Below are positions 6,152 through 17,515 of a stretch of 24,166 bases of DNA, one piece after another. Both the position numbers and the translations under genes were made by a program. Under the pieces are notes generated by a model. The model made no database searches. It worked only from the letters and a program-made list of their open reading frames with translations, and was not told where the DNA came from. Source of the DNA: SPCO01 sp964427285 (GTDB taxonomy: Bacteria > Chloroflexota > Limnocylindria > Limnocylindrales > CSP1-4); the NCBI GenBank assembly GCA_964427285.1, contig CAYRTS010000045.1, positions 1 to 24,166 of the forward strand, in the 5' to 3' direction. Position 1 is the stretch's first letter; every line of letters begins with the position of its first letter.

Positions 6152-7380
6152 CGGTCCAGGAAAACCGCGCCGGCCATGGGGCGCAGGCAGTGGGTCGAGC
6201 TCATCGCCTGGTGGTAGCCGCCGGCGTTGAGCAAGGCCACGAAATCGCCCTCTTCGACCCGGGGCATCGGGTAGTCCTCCGCCAACAGGTCGCTCGCCTC
6301 GTTGATATGGCCGGCGACCGTGACCACTTCGGTCCGCGGTGCGTCCGGCGCCCGGCACAGCACGAGTTCCTGCGCAAGCTTGTAGATGAAGTACGAGCAG
6401 TTGACGTTCCAGCCGAAATCGAGCCCGACGAACGTCACCTCCCGACGGCGCTCGACGGTAACCACCTCACCGAGCAGGATCGCGGCGTCCTTGGAAAGAT
6501 AGTCCCCGGGCTCACAGGCGACGACGACGTCCAAGGCCCCGAGATGCCGGGCGAGCGTCGCCGCGTAGGCAACCAGGTCGATCGGGCGCTCCTCCTGCCG
6601 CGCCGGACTGCCGAGCCCGCCACCGACGTTGACCTCAGCGATGGGACAGCCGGCGGCGCGCAGGTGCTCGACCGCTTCGACCGCGATCCGCAGCGCCGCC
6701 TCGAACCGCGGCAGCCCATCCGCTAGCCACCCAGAGCCGGCGTGGAAGTGGACCGTGTCAATCGTCAGGTCGTGGCGCCGGGCCGCGGCGACGGCCTCGT
6801 CAAGCCGTTCAGGCCCGATCCCGAACTTGGTCGGTCGATCGCCAGCGTATTCGAGGTGGTCGTTGTAGCCGGCGCCGACGCCGGGATCGATCCGGACGCC
6901 GATCGCGGTACCGGGCGCGCGCCGCCCGTACCGTTCGATTTGGCTGATCGCGTCCAGGTTGACGTGGACGCCCCGGGCCAGGAGCACGTCCAGATCGCGC
7001 TCGGAGACGTTCGTGCCCGTGTAGCTGATCTCGTCGACCCGCCAGCCGCACTCGATCGCGCGCTCGACCTCGCCCGGCGAGCAGGCGTCGATCCCGATGC
7101 TGTCGGCCGTCCCGGGCTCACCAAGGCGGCGAAACACCTCGAGCACCTCCGGCAACGGATTAGCCTTGAGCGCAAACCGAACGCGGAACGGGAGGCTTGT
7201 CGAAGCGAGCGCGCCCTGGAGCCGCCGTGCGTTCTCGACGAATCGTATTCGGTCGTAGACGAAGAGCGGCGTGCCGTGCTGGCGAGCCAGCGCTTCCGGG
7301 TCGTGCCCGGCAATCGAGAGGCGACCTTCCACGATCTCCATGCCGGGGCGGACCCACCATGGCCCGGCGGTTACGACCAT
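6148..7380 (-). CDS. fold-III PLP-dependent decarboxylase, diaminopimelate decarboxylase-like
   Basis: This 410-residue alanine-racemase-fold protein resembles LysA. The PLP lysine is K72 in FALKANP, a glycine-rich phosphate loop reads VNVGGGLG (251-258), and the C-terminal domain ends with EGDFVALLNAGGY. Several positions differ from canonical diaminopimelate decarboxylases: HFHAGSG instead of H-C-H-I-G-S, EPGD (290-293) instead of EPGR, and GHINEASD with N360 where the catalytic-site cysteine is usual. The fold is firm, but the substrate may not be meso-diaminopimelate; another amino acid is possible. The ATG at 7380 keeps the N-terminal PWWVRPGMEI segment and has a weak GATCGT hexamer 6 nt upstream; ATG 7341 is the alternative. 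Confidence 0.8.
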   Translation of the reverse strand: MVVTAGPWWVRPGMEIVEGRLSIAGHDPEALARQHGTPLFVYDRIRFVENARRLQGALASTSLPFRVRFALKANPLPEVLEVFRRLGEPGTADSIGIDACSPGEVERAIECGWRVDEISYTGTNVSERDLDVLLARGVHVNLDAISQIERYGRRAPGTAIGVRIDPGVGAGYNDHLEYAGDRPTKFGIGPERLDEAVAAARRHDLTIDTVHFHAGSGWLADGLPRFEAALRIAVEAVEHLRAAGCPIAEVNVGGGLGSPARQEERPIDLVAYAATLARHLGALDVVVACEPGDYLSKDAAILLGEVVTVERRREVTFVGLDFGWNVNCSYFIYKLAQELVLCRAPDAPRTEVVTVAGHINEASDLLAEDYPMPRVEEGDFVALLNAGGYHQAMSSTHCLRPMAGAVFLDR

Positions 7381-7446
7381 GCGGTCACGATCGTGGCGAC
7401 GAATCCTGCGAGACGCATTGCGACCAGGAGAGCCTGGCTGCCCGGT

Positions 7447-7734
7447 TCAGCCGACGGCCGGTGTGGCGCGAGTCCGCTCCCCGGTGCTCCGGCCAGAACC
7501 GGATCCGGGTATCCACCGATTGGGTCCGTCCTCGACTGGCACACCGAACGCCTCGAGCAGACGATGCGAAGCCGCGGCCACGTCGGCGATGGCCGCCTCG
7601 AAGGCATCGGCGTTCCGGGCGGACGGGGTTCGATAGCCGCTGATCTTGCGGACGAACTGGCGGGCGGCGGCCTCCAGCTCGCCCGTCGTCGCGGCCATCT
7701 CGGCGCGGCGCAGGGTCTTGATGCTTCGGCACAT
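7447..7734 (-). CDS. DUF2277 family protein
   Basis: This 95-residue protein fits the DUF2277 pattern. It starts MCRSIKTLRR, then has ELEAAARQFVRKISGYRTPS and a helical stretch ending AAASHRLLEAFG. These small proteins are common in high-G+C bacteria, and their biochemical role is not known. The polar tail after residue 70 is variable and rich in Gly, Ser, Arg and Thr. The ATG at 7734 is supported by the family's conserved opening and by a TACCCT hexamer (7741-7746) 6 nt upstream. The gene diverges from the hydrolase remnant across 40 bp. Confidence 0.82.
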   Translation of the reverse strand: MCRSIKTLRRAEMAATTGELEAAARQFVRKISGYRTPSARNADAFEAAIADVAAASHRLLEAFGVPVEDGPNRWIPGSGSGRSTGERTRATPAVG

Positions 7735-7740
7735 GGCCGC

Positions 7741-7766
7741 AGGGTACATCGACTCGGCGGTACGGT
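7741..7766. promoter_or_regulatory. two divergent -10 hexamers
   Basis: On the minus strand TACCCT (7741-7746) lies 6 nt before the DUF2277 ATG. On the plus strand TACGGT (7761-7766) lies 8 nt before the ATG at 7775. Both fit the leaderless arrangement seen elsewhere in the window. Confidence 0.45.
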
Positions 7767-7774
7767 AGGGGGCG

Positions 7775-8266
7775 ATGGATCCCGTCGTTTGGCGCCGTCC
7801 CCGCCCGGTCTCCGGCCTCGCCGCGGTCGCCCTCGCGGTCGTCGCGGGTCTGCTGCTCGGCCTCGGGATCGACGTCGTGCGCTCCGGTGGCCCGGCCGGT
7901 TGGCTGGCTCGCCACCCGCTCCTGGGTCCTTTGCGGCCCGAGTACGAGGCGTTTGCCGACGGCCTGCGCGACACCGTCTCGCGCGTCGACTCGCTGGACT
8001 GGCCGGCCAGCGAAGCCCAGCTCCGAGCGTCGTCCGTGGCGGGCATCCCGATCGAGGTGTTGAGAGCGCCCCGCGCGGAGCCCCGCCTGACCGAGACACA
8101 GAACGCGGAGATCGCCGCGGCCTGGCAGGCCGCCTTCGAATGGCTATCGCCCGGCTTCATTCGATGGACGACGGCGTGGGGCGCCGGTCACAACGTCCAG
8201 ATCGACCGTCCGGACCTGGTCGACGAGGCGGCGCGTCGCCTCGTCGACCTCGACCGCGACGGCTGA
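7775..8266 (+). pseudogene. alpha/beta-hydrolase remnant lacking its nucleophile region
   Basis: The 163-codon frame begins with a basic N-terminus and a membrane segment (about residues 12-33, GLAAVALAVVAGLLLGLG). Near its end it reads WGAGHNVQIDRPDLV, the catalytic-histidine motif (H139) that closes alpha/beta-hydrolase domains, preceded by IPIEVL and a Trp/Gln-rich helix typical of the last third of that fold. No G-x-S-x-G nucleophile elbow and none of the first strands are present, and there is too little room for them. An internal deletion in a membrane-anchored hydrolase is the simplest explanation. The frame itself is open and has a plausible promoter, so a short protein may still be made. 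Confidence 0.55.
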
Positions 8267-8325
8267 TTGGCACTAGCCCGGCACGATGGCCGCACCAAGC
8301 TGTTCGGCGATTTGCTCTGCCAATC
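8265..8325. repeat. 8-bp inverted repeat between convergent genes
   Basis: GATTGGCA at 8265-8272 is mirrored by TGCCAATC at 8318-8325, with 45 nt between. It lies between the ends of the hydrolase remnant and the PRiA4-domain gene. It has no T-run and a long loop, so a terminator role is only a weak possibility. Confidence 0.2.
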
Positions 8326-8358
8326 GACAGACGTTACAAGTGCTACAACCCCGAAGCG

Positions 8359-9714
8359 TCAGGCCCAGGCGAGCTCATGTTCGGCCCGATCGAGGTCAAA
8401 CACCTCGGGGTCGAACCGGCCCTCCACCAGGTCGAGCATCCAGCGACGGTCGGGATGGCGCGGGTCGAGGACGATCGCGAGGAAGTCGAAGTAGCCGGGC
8501 GGGCCACCGCAGTTCTCGGGCGGGCACGCCCGCTCGCCGCCGACCAGCCGCGGATAGCGGATGCCGGGCTCGGGCTCGAGAATCCGCTCCAGGACGATCT
8601 CGTGACGCCAGTTGTCGCCGAAGTCGTAGCGGTACTCGATGGTCGCACCCAGCGTTCTACCAATCCTCGAGGCGCGAATCCGTCGCGCGTCGACGATCTC
8701 CTGGCCCAAATCCGGGTCGGGAGACCCGTACGCGATGTCGTCGATGATGAACTCAAAGAGGTGCTCCTGGCGCCAGCCCATCGACGCCTGGATCACTCGG
8801 TGGAGCCGCTCCAGGCTGATCCCCGCCGGCACCTGGACGCGCCGCCAGATCGGCAGAGCGAGCTCGAGCAGCCTGATCCGCAGCTCGTAGATGGAGTAGG
8901 AATCGCCGGGCTCAAGATCGAACGACCACAGCTCGTCGTGCTCGGTCCAATCCGTTCCGGGCGGCGCCGCATAGTAGCCGTGCGCTTCGAAGCCGGCTGC
9001 GGCGAGCGCGTCTCCCAGCGGGAGCCTGGGCCGTCGGAACACGGTCGAGTCGCGCGCGAGAACCTCGGCGACGATCTCCTCGATGCGTACGCCGGGTTCG
9101 TATGCGTCCGGCGCGTGGATGGAGAACCGCCGACTAGCAGCGCTGGCGAGGAGCCTGACAAAGGATGCATCGGTGTCGGCCGGCTCTCGAAGATTCTCCA
9201 GGTCGAGCCGAGCATCTCCGGGACCGACCCCGACCAGGCGGACGCCCAGCAGTTCGCCCGCACGACGACCTTGAAGCCAGCCCTCAGGTCCTCGCAGCAC
9301 GCGAGATCGGGGCTGGATCTCGTCGGGGTCAGCCCGCGAGGCTGAGGCGAAGCGGTGGTTGGCGATCACGGGCTCGTCTGGTCGGACATTTCGATCGGTA
9401 CGCCAGTGAAGTGCCGACCAGATGGGCGTGAGGTCCGGGTCGAGCCGGAGCGCCGCTGCTTCGAGCTCGTCGGCCGTGAGCCGATGCACGAACATGCTGC
9501 CATCGAGCGCGGTCGGCAGGTGGAGCCAGCGCCGGTCGACAAGGCGAACAAGGGAAAGCTCACCGCGCAGCGCGCCACCCACGGATGTGGTCGGGTTGCG
9601 CGCCCTGGTCAGACCGAGCTGAACGATCGCGTCCACAAGCTCGGACTCCAGCAATGGACCGCCATGCTCCGCGATGAGCCGGATAGCGGTCGTGGCGATG
9701 GTCGGCTTCGTCAT
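8359..9714 (-). CDS. PRiA4-ORF3-domain protein with an N-terminal winged-helix-like region
   Basis: This 451-residue protein ends with a PRiA4-ORF3 domain (about residues 270-451): YELRIRLLELALPIWRRVQV, HRVIQASMGWRQEHLFEF, YRYDFGDNWRHEIVLE, a CPPENCGGPPGY motif and FDFLAIVLDPRHPDR. The domain was named from a plasmid reading frame and is common in mobile and accessory DNA; its function is unknown. Residues 1-65 look like a HARE-HTH-type winged helix (AIRLIAEHGGPLLESELVDA). The middle 200 residues were not recognised. ATG 9714 is chosen because GGAGAGG lies 6 nt upstream (9721-9727); an upstream start at 9768 would add 18 residues. No transposase is adjacent. Confidence 0.78.
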   Translation of the reverse strand: MTKPTIATTAIRLIAEHGGPLLESELVDAIVQLGLTRARNPTTSVGGALRGELSLVRLVDRRWLHLPTALDGSMFVHRLTADELEAAALRLDPDLTPIWSALHWRTDRNVRPDEPVIANHRFASASRADPDEIQPRSRVLRGPEGWLQGRRAGELLGVRLVGVGPGDARLDLENLREPADTDASFVRLLASAASRRFSIHAPDAYEPGVRIEEIVAEVLARDSTVFRRPRLPLGDALAAAGFEAHGYYAAPPGTDWTEHDELWSFDLEPGDSYSIYELRIRLLELALPIWRRVQVPAGISLERLHRVIQASMGWRQEHLFEFIIDDIAYGSPDPDLGQEIVDARRIRASRIGRTLGATIEYRYDFGDNWRHEIVLERILEPEPGIRYPRLVGGERACPPENCGGPPGYFDFLAIVLDPRHPDRRWMLDLVEGRFDPEVFDLDRAEHELAWA

Positions 9715-9893
9715 CGCGAGCCTCTCCAGTTCTGACGGGCGGACGCCTGTGATCCTATTCCGTCGCACTCACTTGGTGCTCACCAACGGATCGGATGCCG
9801 TCGCGTTCGCGGAAACCGCTTGCCGGCCCGTGGCCCGCAGCCTGAATGCCCACGCGCGCATCGAAACGTAAGTACCGAGTGAGTCCGGCCGGG

Positions 9894-9899
9894 TAGATT
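9894..9899 (+). promoter_or_regulatory. -10 hexamer before a 27-codon frame
   Basis: TAGATT ends 6 nt before the GTG at 9906, the same geometry as the hexamers at the annotated genes. It is the main reason for listing the small frame that follows. Confidence 0.3.
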
Positions 9900-9905
9900 G
9901 CGCTG

Positions 9906-9989
9906 GTGCAAGACGAGCCGACCCGACGATTGCCCGTGACGGGTGAGGTGGTGCACCTCATCAAGATCGGCACGGACCTTCAGCGCTAA
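9906..9989 (+). CDS. candidate 27-residue leaderless small protein or gene remnant
   Basis: From GTG 9906 the frame reads MQDEPTRRLPVTGEVVHLIK and then IGTDLQR before TAA. It was not recognised. Its amphipathic VHLIKIG segment and promoter spacing are suggestive, but a frame of this length is expected by chance in high-G+C DNA. It may be the start of a gene interrupted by a frameshift, since a protein-like stretch continues in another frame around 10019-10078. Confidence 0.25.
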   Translation: MQDEPTRRLPVTGEVVHLIKIGTDLQR

Positions 9990-10188
9990 ATGACGTTGCC
10001 GGTTGTCGCACCTTGACGTGCCGCGTCGCCGAACGGCAGCCCGATCGGGGCGCCGCCTGGATCGATCTTCGAACATGAAGGCGGCGTACGGAAAAGGGCC
10101 GTCGAAGGCGCCTTCGACCGAGCCGTCGTTCAAGTCTTATGGATCGAAACGCCACGGCGAGAATCCCGAACTCGTCAGGATCGGTCCG

Positions 10189-11091
10189 ATGTCCGCCGCC
10201 ACCTACGCCATTCTGGGTCCGCTTGACCTGCGGCGGACGCTGGCGCCGCTTGGACGCGGGCCGGGCGATCGGACGATCCGATTCAGCGCGGGGCGAGCGT
10301 GGTGGGCTACGCGAAACCGGGACGGCGCAGTAACGCTGGCGCTGGCCCACGCCGGGGACGAGATCCAGGCGGAGGCATGGGGCCCGGGAGCCGAGCGCGC
10401 GCTGGCCGGCGTACCTGCCCTCCTTGGGCTACCGGGCGAGCACGGGAATCTGAGTCATGGCCACCCGACGATCATCCAACTCGCGCGCCGCTTCCCAGGC
10501 GTCCGAATCCCGCGGACCGGCGCCGTTCTCGAATCCCTGGTGCCGGCCATCCTCGAGCAAAAGGTGATCGGCGGGGAGGCGCGCCGCGCACTCTTCGAAC
10601 TGCGGCGGGTCCACGGCGAACCGGCGCCCGGACCGCCGGAACTGGGCCTCAGATTGCCGCCGGCGTCGGCCACGCTCGCGGCCCTCCCCTATTACGCCTG
10701 GCATCCATTCGGCGTGGAGCGGCGCCGGGCCGAGCTGATCCGCCGGGTCGCGTCGAGAGCCGCCTGGTTCGAGGCGATCGTGGACCTGCCGCTCCCCGAG
10801 GCGTATGCCCGCCTGACCACCGTGCCCGGCATCGGCCCTTGGACGGCCGCGGAGGTTGGCGTGCGCGCGCTGGGCGACGTCGACGCGGTGAGTGTCGGCG
10901 ACTTCCACCTGCCCAACCTCGTCGCGTTCGCGCTGGCCGGCGAGCCGCGCGGGACAGACGCCCAAATGCTGGAACTGCTTGAGCCCTATCGAGGCCAGCG
11001 CGCGCGAGTCATTCGTCTGCTTGAACTCAGCGGAATCAAGGCCCCTCGGTACGGGCCGCGGCTATCCATTCGGCGGATCGAAGGAAGCTGA
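10189..11091 (+). CDS. HhH-GPD DNA glycosylase, AlkA-like (3-methyladenine DNA glycosylase)
   Basis: This 300-residue protein has the helix-hairpin-helix glycosylase fold of the AlkA/OGG group, which removes alkylated bases in base-excision repair. The helix-hairpin-helix is LTTVPGIGPWTAAEVG (about 209-224), followed by the catalytic aspartate D238 in SVGDFHLPN. Upstream, LVPAILEQKV (118-126) matches the helix that opens the HhH-GPD domain. Residues 1-110 form the less conserved N-terminal domain. ATG 10189 is chosen because the AILGPLDL stretch begins the recognisable protein and AGGA (10177-10180) lies 8 nt upstream; the frame stays open to 10003. The gene lies 39 nt before metH, on the same strand. 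The preferred lesion cannot be told from sequence. Confidence 0.85.
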   Translation: MSAATYAILGPLDLRRTLAPLGRGPGDRTIRFSAGRAWWATRNRDGAVTLALAHAGDEIQAEAWGPGAERALAGVPALLGLPGEHGNLSHGHPTIIQLARRFPGVRIPRTGAVLESLVPAILEQKVIGGEARRALFELRRVHGEPAPGPPELGLRLPPASATLAALPYYAWHPFGVERRRAELIRRVASRAAWFEAIVDLPLPEAYARLTTVPGIGPWTAAEVGVRALGDVDAVSVGDFHLPNLVAFALAGEPRGTDAQMLELLEPYRGQRARVIRLLELSGIKAPRYGPRLSIRRIEGS

Positions 11092-11100
11092 CGAGCGGAC

Positions 11101-11126
11101 TACACTCGGGACTCATTCATCCGGAG
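11101..11126 (+). promoter_or_regulatory. metH promoter hexamer and ribosome-binding site
   Basis: TACACT (11101-11106) fits a -10 element and would start transcription near 11113. GGAG (11123-11126) lies 4 nt before the ATG at 11131. Unlike many genes here, metH therefore appears to have a short leader. The 39-bp gap leaves no room for a cobalamin or SAM riboswitch. Confidence 0.4.
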
Positions 11127-11130
11127 CACG

Positions 11131-14877
<3,747 letters not shown>

Positions 14878-14947
14878 GCGGGCCGCCGATCACGGTCACG
14901 GCCGTCGCCCTGACAAGCCGCCAGAAACCGATCTTGCGCCTCCGTCG

Positions 14948-14953
14948 TATTCT
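14948..14953 (+). promoter_or_regulatory. -10 hexamer for leaderless C39-like peptidase gene
   Basis: TATTCT ends 6 nt before the ATG at 14960, and no ribosome-binding site is visible. Confidence 0.5.
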
Positions 14954-14959
14954 CTGACC

Positions 14960-15748
14960 ATGCGACCGTTGCCGACTCAACGACCCCGCGCCTTGCGGCG
15001 GCGCCTGGCCACCGGCAGTCTCGCCTGCCTCCTCATCCTGGGCGCCCTGCCCGCACCAGCGACGGCCGCCACGAAGCCGTTCACGATCGACCTCGCGGAT
15101 CGCAACGATTTCGTGGCCCAGACCAACTTCGTGCAATGCGTCGGCGCCAGCATGCAGATGATGCTGAACATCATTGGGCCGGAAACGGATCGCACGGCCG
15201 CGACCCAGTTGGAGCTGCAGCTGCTCGCTCGCAAATGGAGCGGCCGCCGCCCCGATGGCGATGAGCGCCAGGGAGCCAGTGTCCGGGGATGGACCGCGGG
15301 TCTGAACCTGCTCGGGGCCGGACCCTACCGGCTGGCCGGCGAAGCAACCATTGACGAGGCCCTCCTCCTGGCAGCTCGGGCCATCCGATTGACCGGCAAG
15401 CCCGTCGGCCTCCTGATGTGGCGCGGCCGCCATGCCTGGGTGATGAGTGGCTTCGAGACCACTGGCGACCCGCTCCTGGCCGATACACGGGTCACATCCG
15501 TCTACGTGGAGGATCCCCTCTATCCGCACGGCTCCAGCGTGTGGGGGCCCAGCCCGCGGCCGGGCGAGGAGCTGACGGTCGCGGAACTTGGCCGCCAGTA
15601 TGTCCCCCGGAACGCATCGAACAATGTGTTCAACAACGGCAACGGCAGCACCCCAACGGGCGGTTGGGGACGGCAGTTCGCCGGCAAGTACGTGCTCGTC
15701 CTGCCGTTCGTGGCGCTTCCAACGCTGCAGGCCAACGCCGACATCTGA
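14960..15748 (+). CDS. secreted C39-like (papain-fold) cysteine peptidase
   Basis: This 262-residue protein starts with a basic region (RPRALRRRLATGS), a hydrophobic stretch (LACLLILGALPAP) and an ATAA-type cleavage site near residue 37, so it is probably exported by Sec. The mature part has the peptidase C39-like pattern: Q54 and C60 in QTNFVQCVGASMQMMLN, H158 in GRHAWVMSGF, and an aspartate in YVEDPLYP. These fit the Gln, Cys, His and Asp positions of papain-fold enzymes. The target is unknown. No ABC transporter or bacteriocin precursor is adjacent, so it is not obviously a leader peptidase. The ATG is set by the signal peptide and the promoter hexamer. The gene lies 82 nt after metH. Confidence 0.8.
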   Translation: MRPLPTQRPRALRRRLATGSLACLLILGALPAPATAATKPFTIDLADRNDFVAQTNFVQCVGASMQMMLNIIGPETDRTAATQLELQLLARKWSGRRPDGDERQGASVRGWTAGLNLLGAGPYRLAGEATIDEALLLAARAIRLTGKPVGLLMWRGRHAWVMSGFETTGDPLLADTRVTSVYVEDPLYPHGSSVWGPSPRPGEELTVAELGRQYVPRNASNNVFNNGNGSTPTGGWGRQFAGKYVLVLPFVALPTLQANADI

Positions 15749-15780
15749 TCCCGGTTTCGCGAAACGGCGCCCGCATGGCG

Positions 15781-15799
15781 TAGCCTTAAACCGGAGGTG
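15781..15799 (+). promoter_or_regulatory. promoter hexamer and ribosome-binding site for tfoX-lhgO pair
   Basis: TAGCCT (15781-15786) is followed by a GGAGGTG ribosome-binding site about 5 nt before the ATG at 15804. This gives a short, conventional leader in contrast to the leaderless genes around it. Confidence 0.45.
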
Positions 15800-15803
15800 C
15801 CCG

Positions 15804-16181
15804 ATGCCGAGTTTCACCAAGTCCCCGCCAGAGTTGATCGAGCGATTCGCTTCGGTCGCCGTCGCGTTTCCGGATGCGGAGCGCCGCCAGATGTTCGGCT
15901 ACCCATGCCTGTTCGTCGGTGGGAACATGGTCCTTGGGCTATTCGATGAGTCATGGTTCGTCCGCCTCGGCGAGCCGGAGCGGAGCGAGTTGCTGGCAAT
16001 GGAAGGGGCCGGGCCGTTCGCCCCGATGCCCGGGCGCCCGATGAGCGGCTACTACGTTCTTCCGGCGGGGGTCATCGCAAGCGACGCGGAGTTGCATGCC
16101 TGGGTGGCGCGTTCGCTCGAATTCGGGCGTAGGCTGCCCCCCAAGGTGCCCGGGGTCGCGAAGTCCAGGCGCAAGGCCTGA
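15804..16181 (+). CDS. TfoX N-terminal-domain protein
   Basis: This 125-residue protein matches the TfoX N-terminal domain: FPDAERRQMFGYPCLFVGGNMVLGLF, then WFVRLGEPER, and FAPMPGRPMSGYYVLP near the end. In gammaproteobacteria TfoX promotes competence, but free-standing N-domain proteins are widespread and their function is unknown. The C-terminal helix-hairpin region of full TfoX is absent. The basic tail (KSRRKA) may bind nucleic acid, which is a guess. Its stop overlaps the lhgO-like start by one base (TGATG, 16179-16183), so the two are translated together. Confidence 0.85.
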   Translation: MPSFTKSPPELIERFASVAVAFPDAERRQMFGYPCLFVGGNMVLGLFDESWFVRLGEPERSELLAMEGAGPFAPMPGRPMSGYYVLPAGVIASDAELHAWVARSLEFGRRLPPKVPGVAKSRRKA

Positions 16182-17407
16182 TGGGCGAGGATCGAGTCGA
16201 TCTCGCGATCGTCGGCGGGGGAATCCTTGGCCTCGCGACCGCCTATCGACTACTCGAACGGCGGCCCGACCTGAGACTCGTGGTTTTGGAGAAGGAGACC
16301 GAGCTCGCCACCCATCAATCCGGCCACAACAGCGGCGTGCTCCATGCCGGCCTGTACTACACACCAGGATCGCTCAAGGCGAGACTCTGTCGCGAGGGCC
16401 AGGTCGCGGTCAAGGCGTTTGCCACGGAGCACGACATCCCGTTCGAGACGTGCGGCAAGCTGGTGGTCGCGCTCGACGAGTCCGAACTGCCCCGGTTCGA
16501 GGCGCTGCGGCAACGGGCGGAGGCGAACGGCGTTCCCGGACTCGAGGTCGTCGGCCCCGAGCGCTTGCGCGAGATCGAACCGCATGCCGCCGGCATCCGG
16601 GCGTTGTGGAGCCCGACGACCGGGATCATCGACTTTCGGCGGGTTGCGCTCGCCATCGCCGATGAGGTTCGGGCGCGCGGTGGCCGGATCGAAACCGGCC
16701 GGCTGGTGACGGCCATCCGCGAACAGGGCGGCGAACAGGTCCTGGCCACCACGCGTGGCGACCTCCTGGCCCGCGACGTGATCGCCTGCGCCGGACTCCA
16801 TGCCGATCGCGTGGCGGCGATGACCCAGGATCCCGGCAAGGAACGGATCGTCCCGTTCCGGGGTGACTACTACACGCTCACCCCCGATGCCGCCAGCATG
16901 GTCAACGGGCTGATCTATCCGGTTGCGGATCCTCGATTTCCATTTCTTGGGGTCCACTTCACGCGGCGGATGGGCGGCCAGGTGTGGGCGGGTCCGAACG
17001 CCGTCCTGGCCTTCGCCCGCGAGGGCTACCGGCGTCGTGACGTCAGCCCGGCGGACCTGGCGGGCGTCCTGACCGACCGCGGCTTCCTGCGTCTGGCCCG
17101 GAAGTTCTGGCGGATGGGCGCCACCGAGATGTGGCGCGACATATCGAAGGGCGCCTTCCTGGCGGAGCTGCGCAAGTTCATCCCGGTGCTGCGGGGTGAT
17201 CAGCTCATCTTTGGGCCGTCGGGCGTGCGGGCGCAGGCCCTCGATCCCGACGGAACCCTGGTCGATGACTTCCGCCTTGGCGGCTCACGTCACGTCCTGC
17301 ATGTGCGCAACGCCCCATCCCCGGGTGCAACGGCGTCGCTCGCGATCGGCCGCGAACTGGCGGAGACAGCGATCGCTCGTTTCGAGCTGGCCGGCAGCGT
17401 CGCATAG
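16181..17407 (+). CDS. lhgO: L-2-hydroxyglutarate oxidase/dehydrogenase, FAD-dependent
   Basis: This 408-residue protein belongs to the DAO-type flavoprotein family and matches LhgO/L2HGDH, which oxidises L-2-hydroxyglutarate to 2-oxoglutarate. The dinucleotide fold is at the N-terminus (LAIVGGGILGLATAYRL, G12-x-G14-x-x-G17). The strongest family signature is HQSGHNSGVLHAGLYYTPGS, followed by SLKARLC. Later motifs include WSPTTGIIDFRRV, PFRGDYYTL, YPVADPRFPFLGVHFT and GPSGVRAQALDPDG. The C-terminal FAD-contact segment reads HVRNAPSPGATASLAIG. It is the second gene of a two-gene unit with the TfoX-N protein. The product may clear the metabolic by-product L-2-hydroxyglutarate or feed electrons to the quinone pool. 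Confidence 0.92.
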   Translation: MGEDRVDLAIVGGGILGLATAYRLLERRPDLRLVVLEKETELATHQSGHNSGVLHAGLYYTPGSLKARLCREGQVAVKAFATEHDIPFETCGKLVVALDESELPRFEALRQRAEANGVPGLEVVGPERLREIEPHAAGIRALWSPTTGIIDFRRVALAIADEVRARGGRIETGRLVTAIREQGGEQVLATTRGDLLARDVIACAGLHADRVAAMTQDPGKERIVPFRGDYYTLTPDAASMVNGLIYPVADPRFPFLGVHFTRRMGGQVWAGPNAVLAFAREGYRRRDVSPADLAGVLTDRGFLRLARKFWRMGATEMWRDISKGAFLAELRKFIPVLRGDQLIFGPSGVRAQALDPDGTLVDDFRLGGSRHVLHVRNAPSPGATASLAIGRELAETAIARFELAGSVA

Positions 17408-17416
17408 CCGGGCGGC

Positions 17417-17434
17417 CGGGGTTCGCAGGCCCCG
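17417..17434 (+). terminator. weak hairpin after lhgO
   Basis: CGGGG (17417-17421) and CCCCG (17430-17434) can pair around an 8-nt loop, ten bases after the lhgO stop. There is no T-run, so termination strength is doubtful. Confidence 0.25.
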
Positions 17435-17515
17435 ATTGACGCTCACTGCCCATCAACACGCTTGCGGCCGAGGGTTGACGGTCCTGCCAACATGACCACG
17501 CCAATGGAGGGCTCA

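Larger units (their letters stand above)
9715..10188. other. 474-bp region with no firm gene
   Basis: This is the longest stretch without a confident gene. It holds the ribosome-binding site of the PRiA4-domain gene, one short candidate reading frame (9906-9989) with a promoter-like hexamer, and an open frame leading into the glycosylase gene (in-frame ATG at 10075) that looks unlike that family's N-terminus. A second plus-strand frame over 10007-10078 ends VAERQPDRGAAWIDLRT and looks protein-like, so part of the region may be a decayed gene. No RNA gene or strong hairpin was seen. Confidence 0.4.

Noticed and set aside
6742..9345. An 867-codon open plus-strand frame
   Set aside because: It lies antisense to the decarboxylase and PRiA4-domain genes and spans the DUF2277/hydrolase region. 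It has low-complexity Arg/Pro/Gly-rich composition and no recognisable domain. It is a shadow of high-G+C codon bias.
11092..11130. Cobalamin or SAM riboswitch before metH
   Set aside because: Only 39 bp separates metH from the upstream gene, far too short for these riboswitches, and no conserved B12-box-like sequence was seen.
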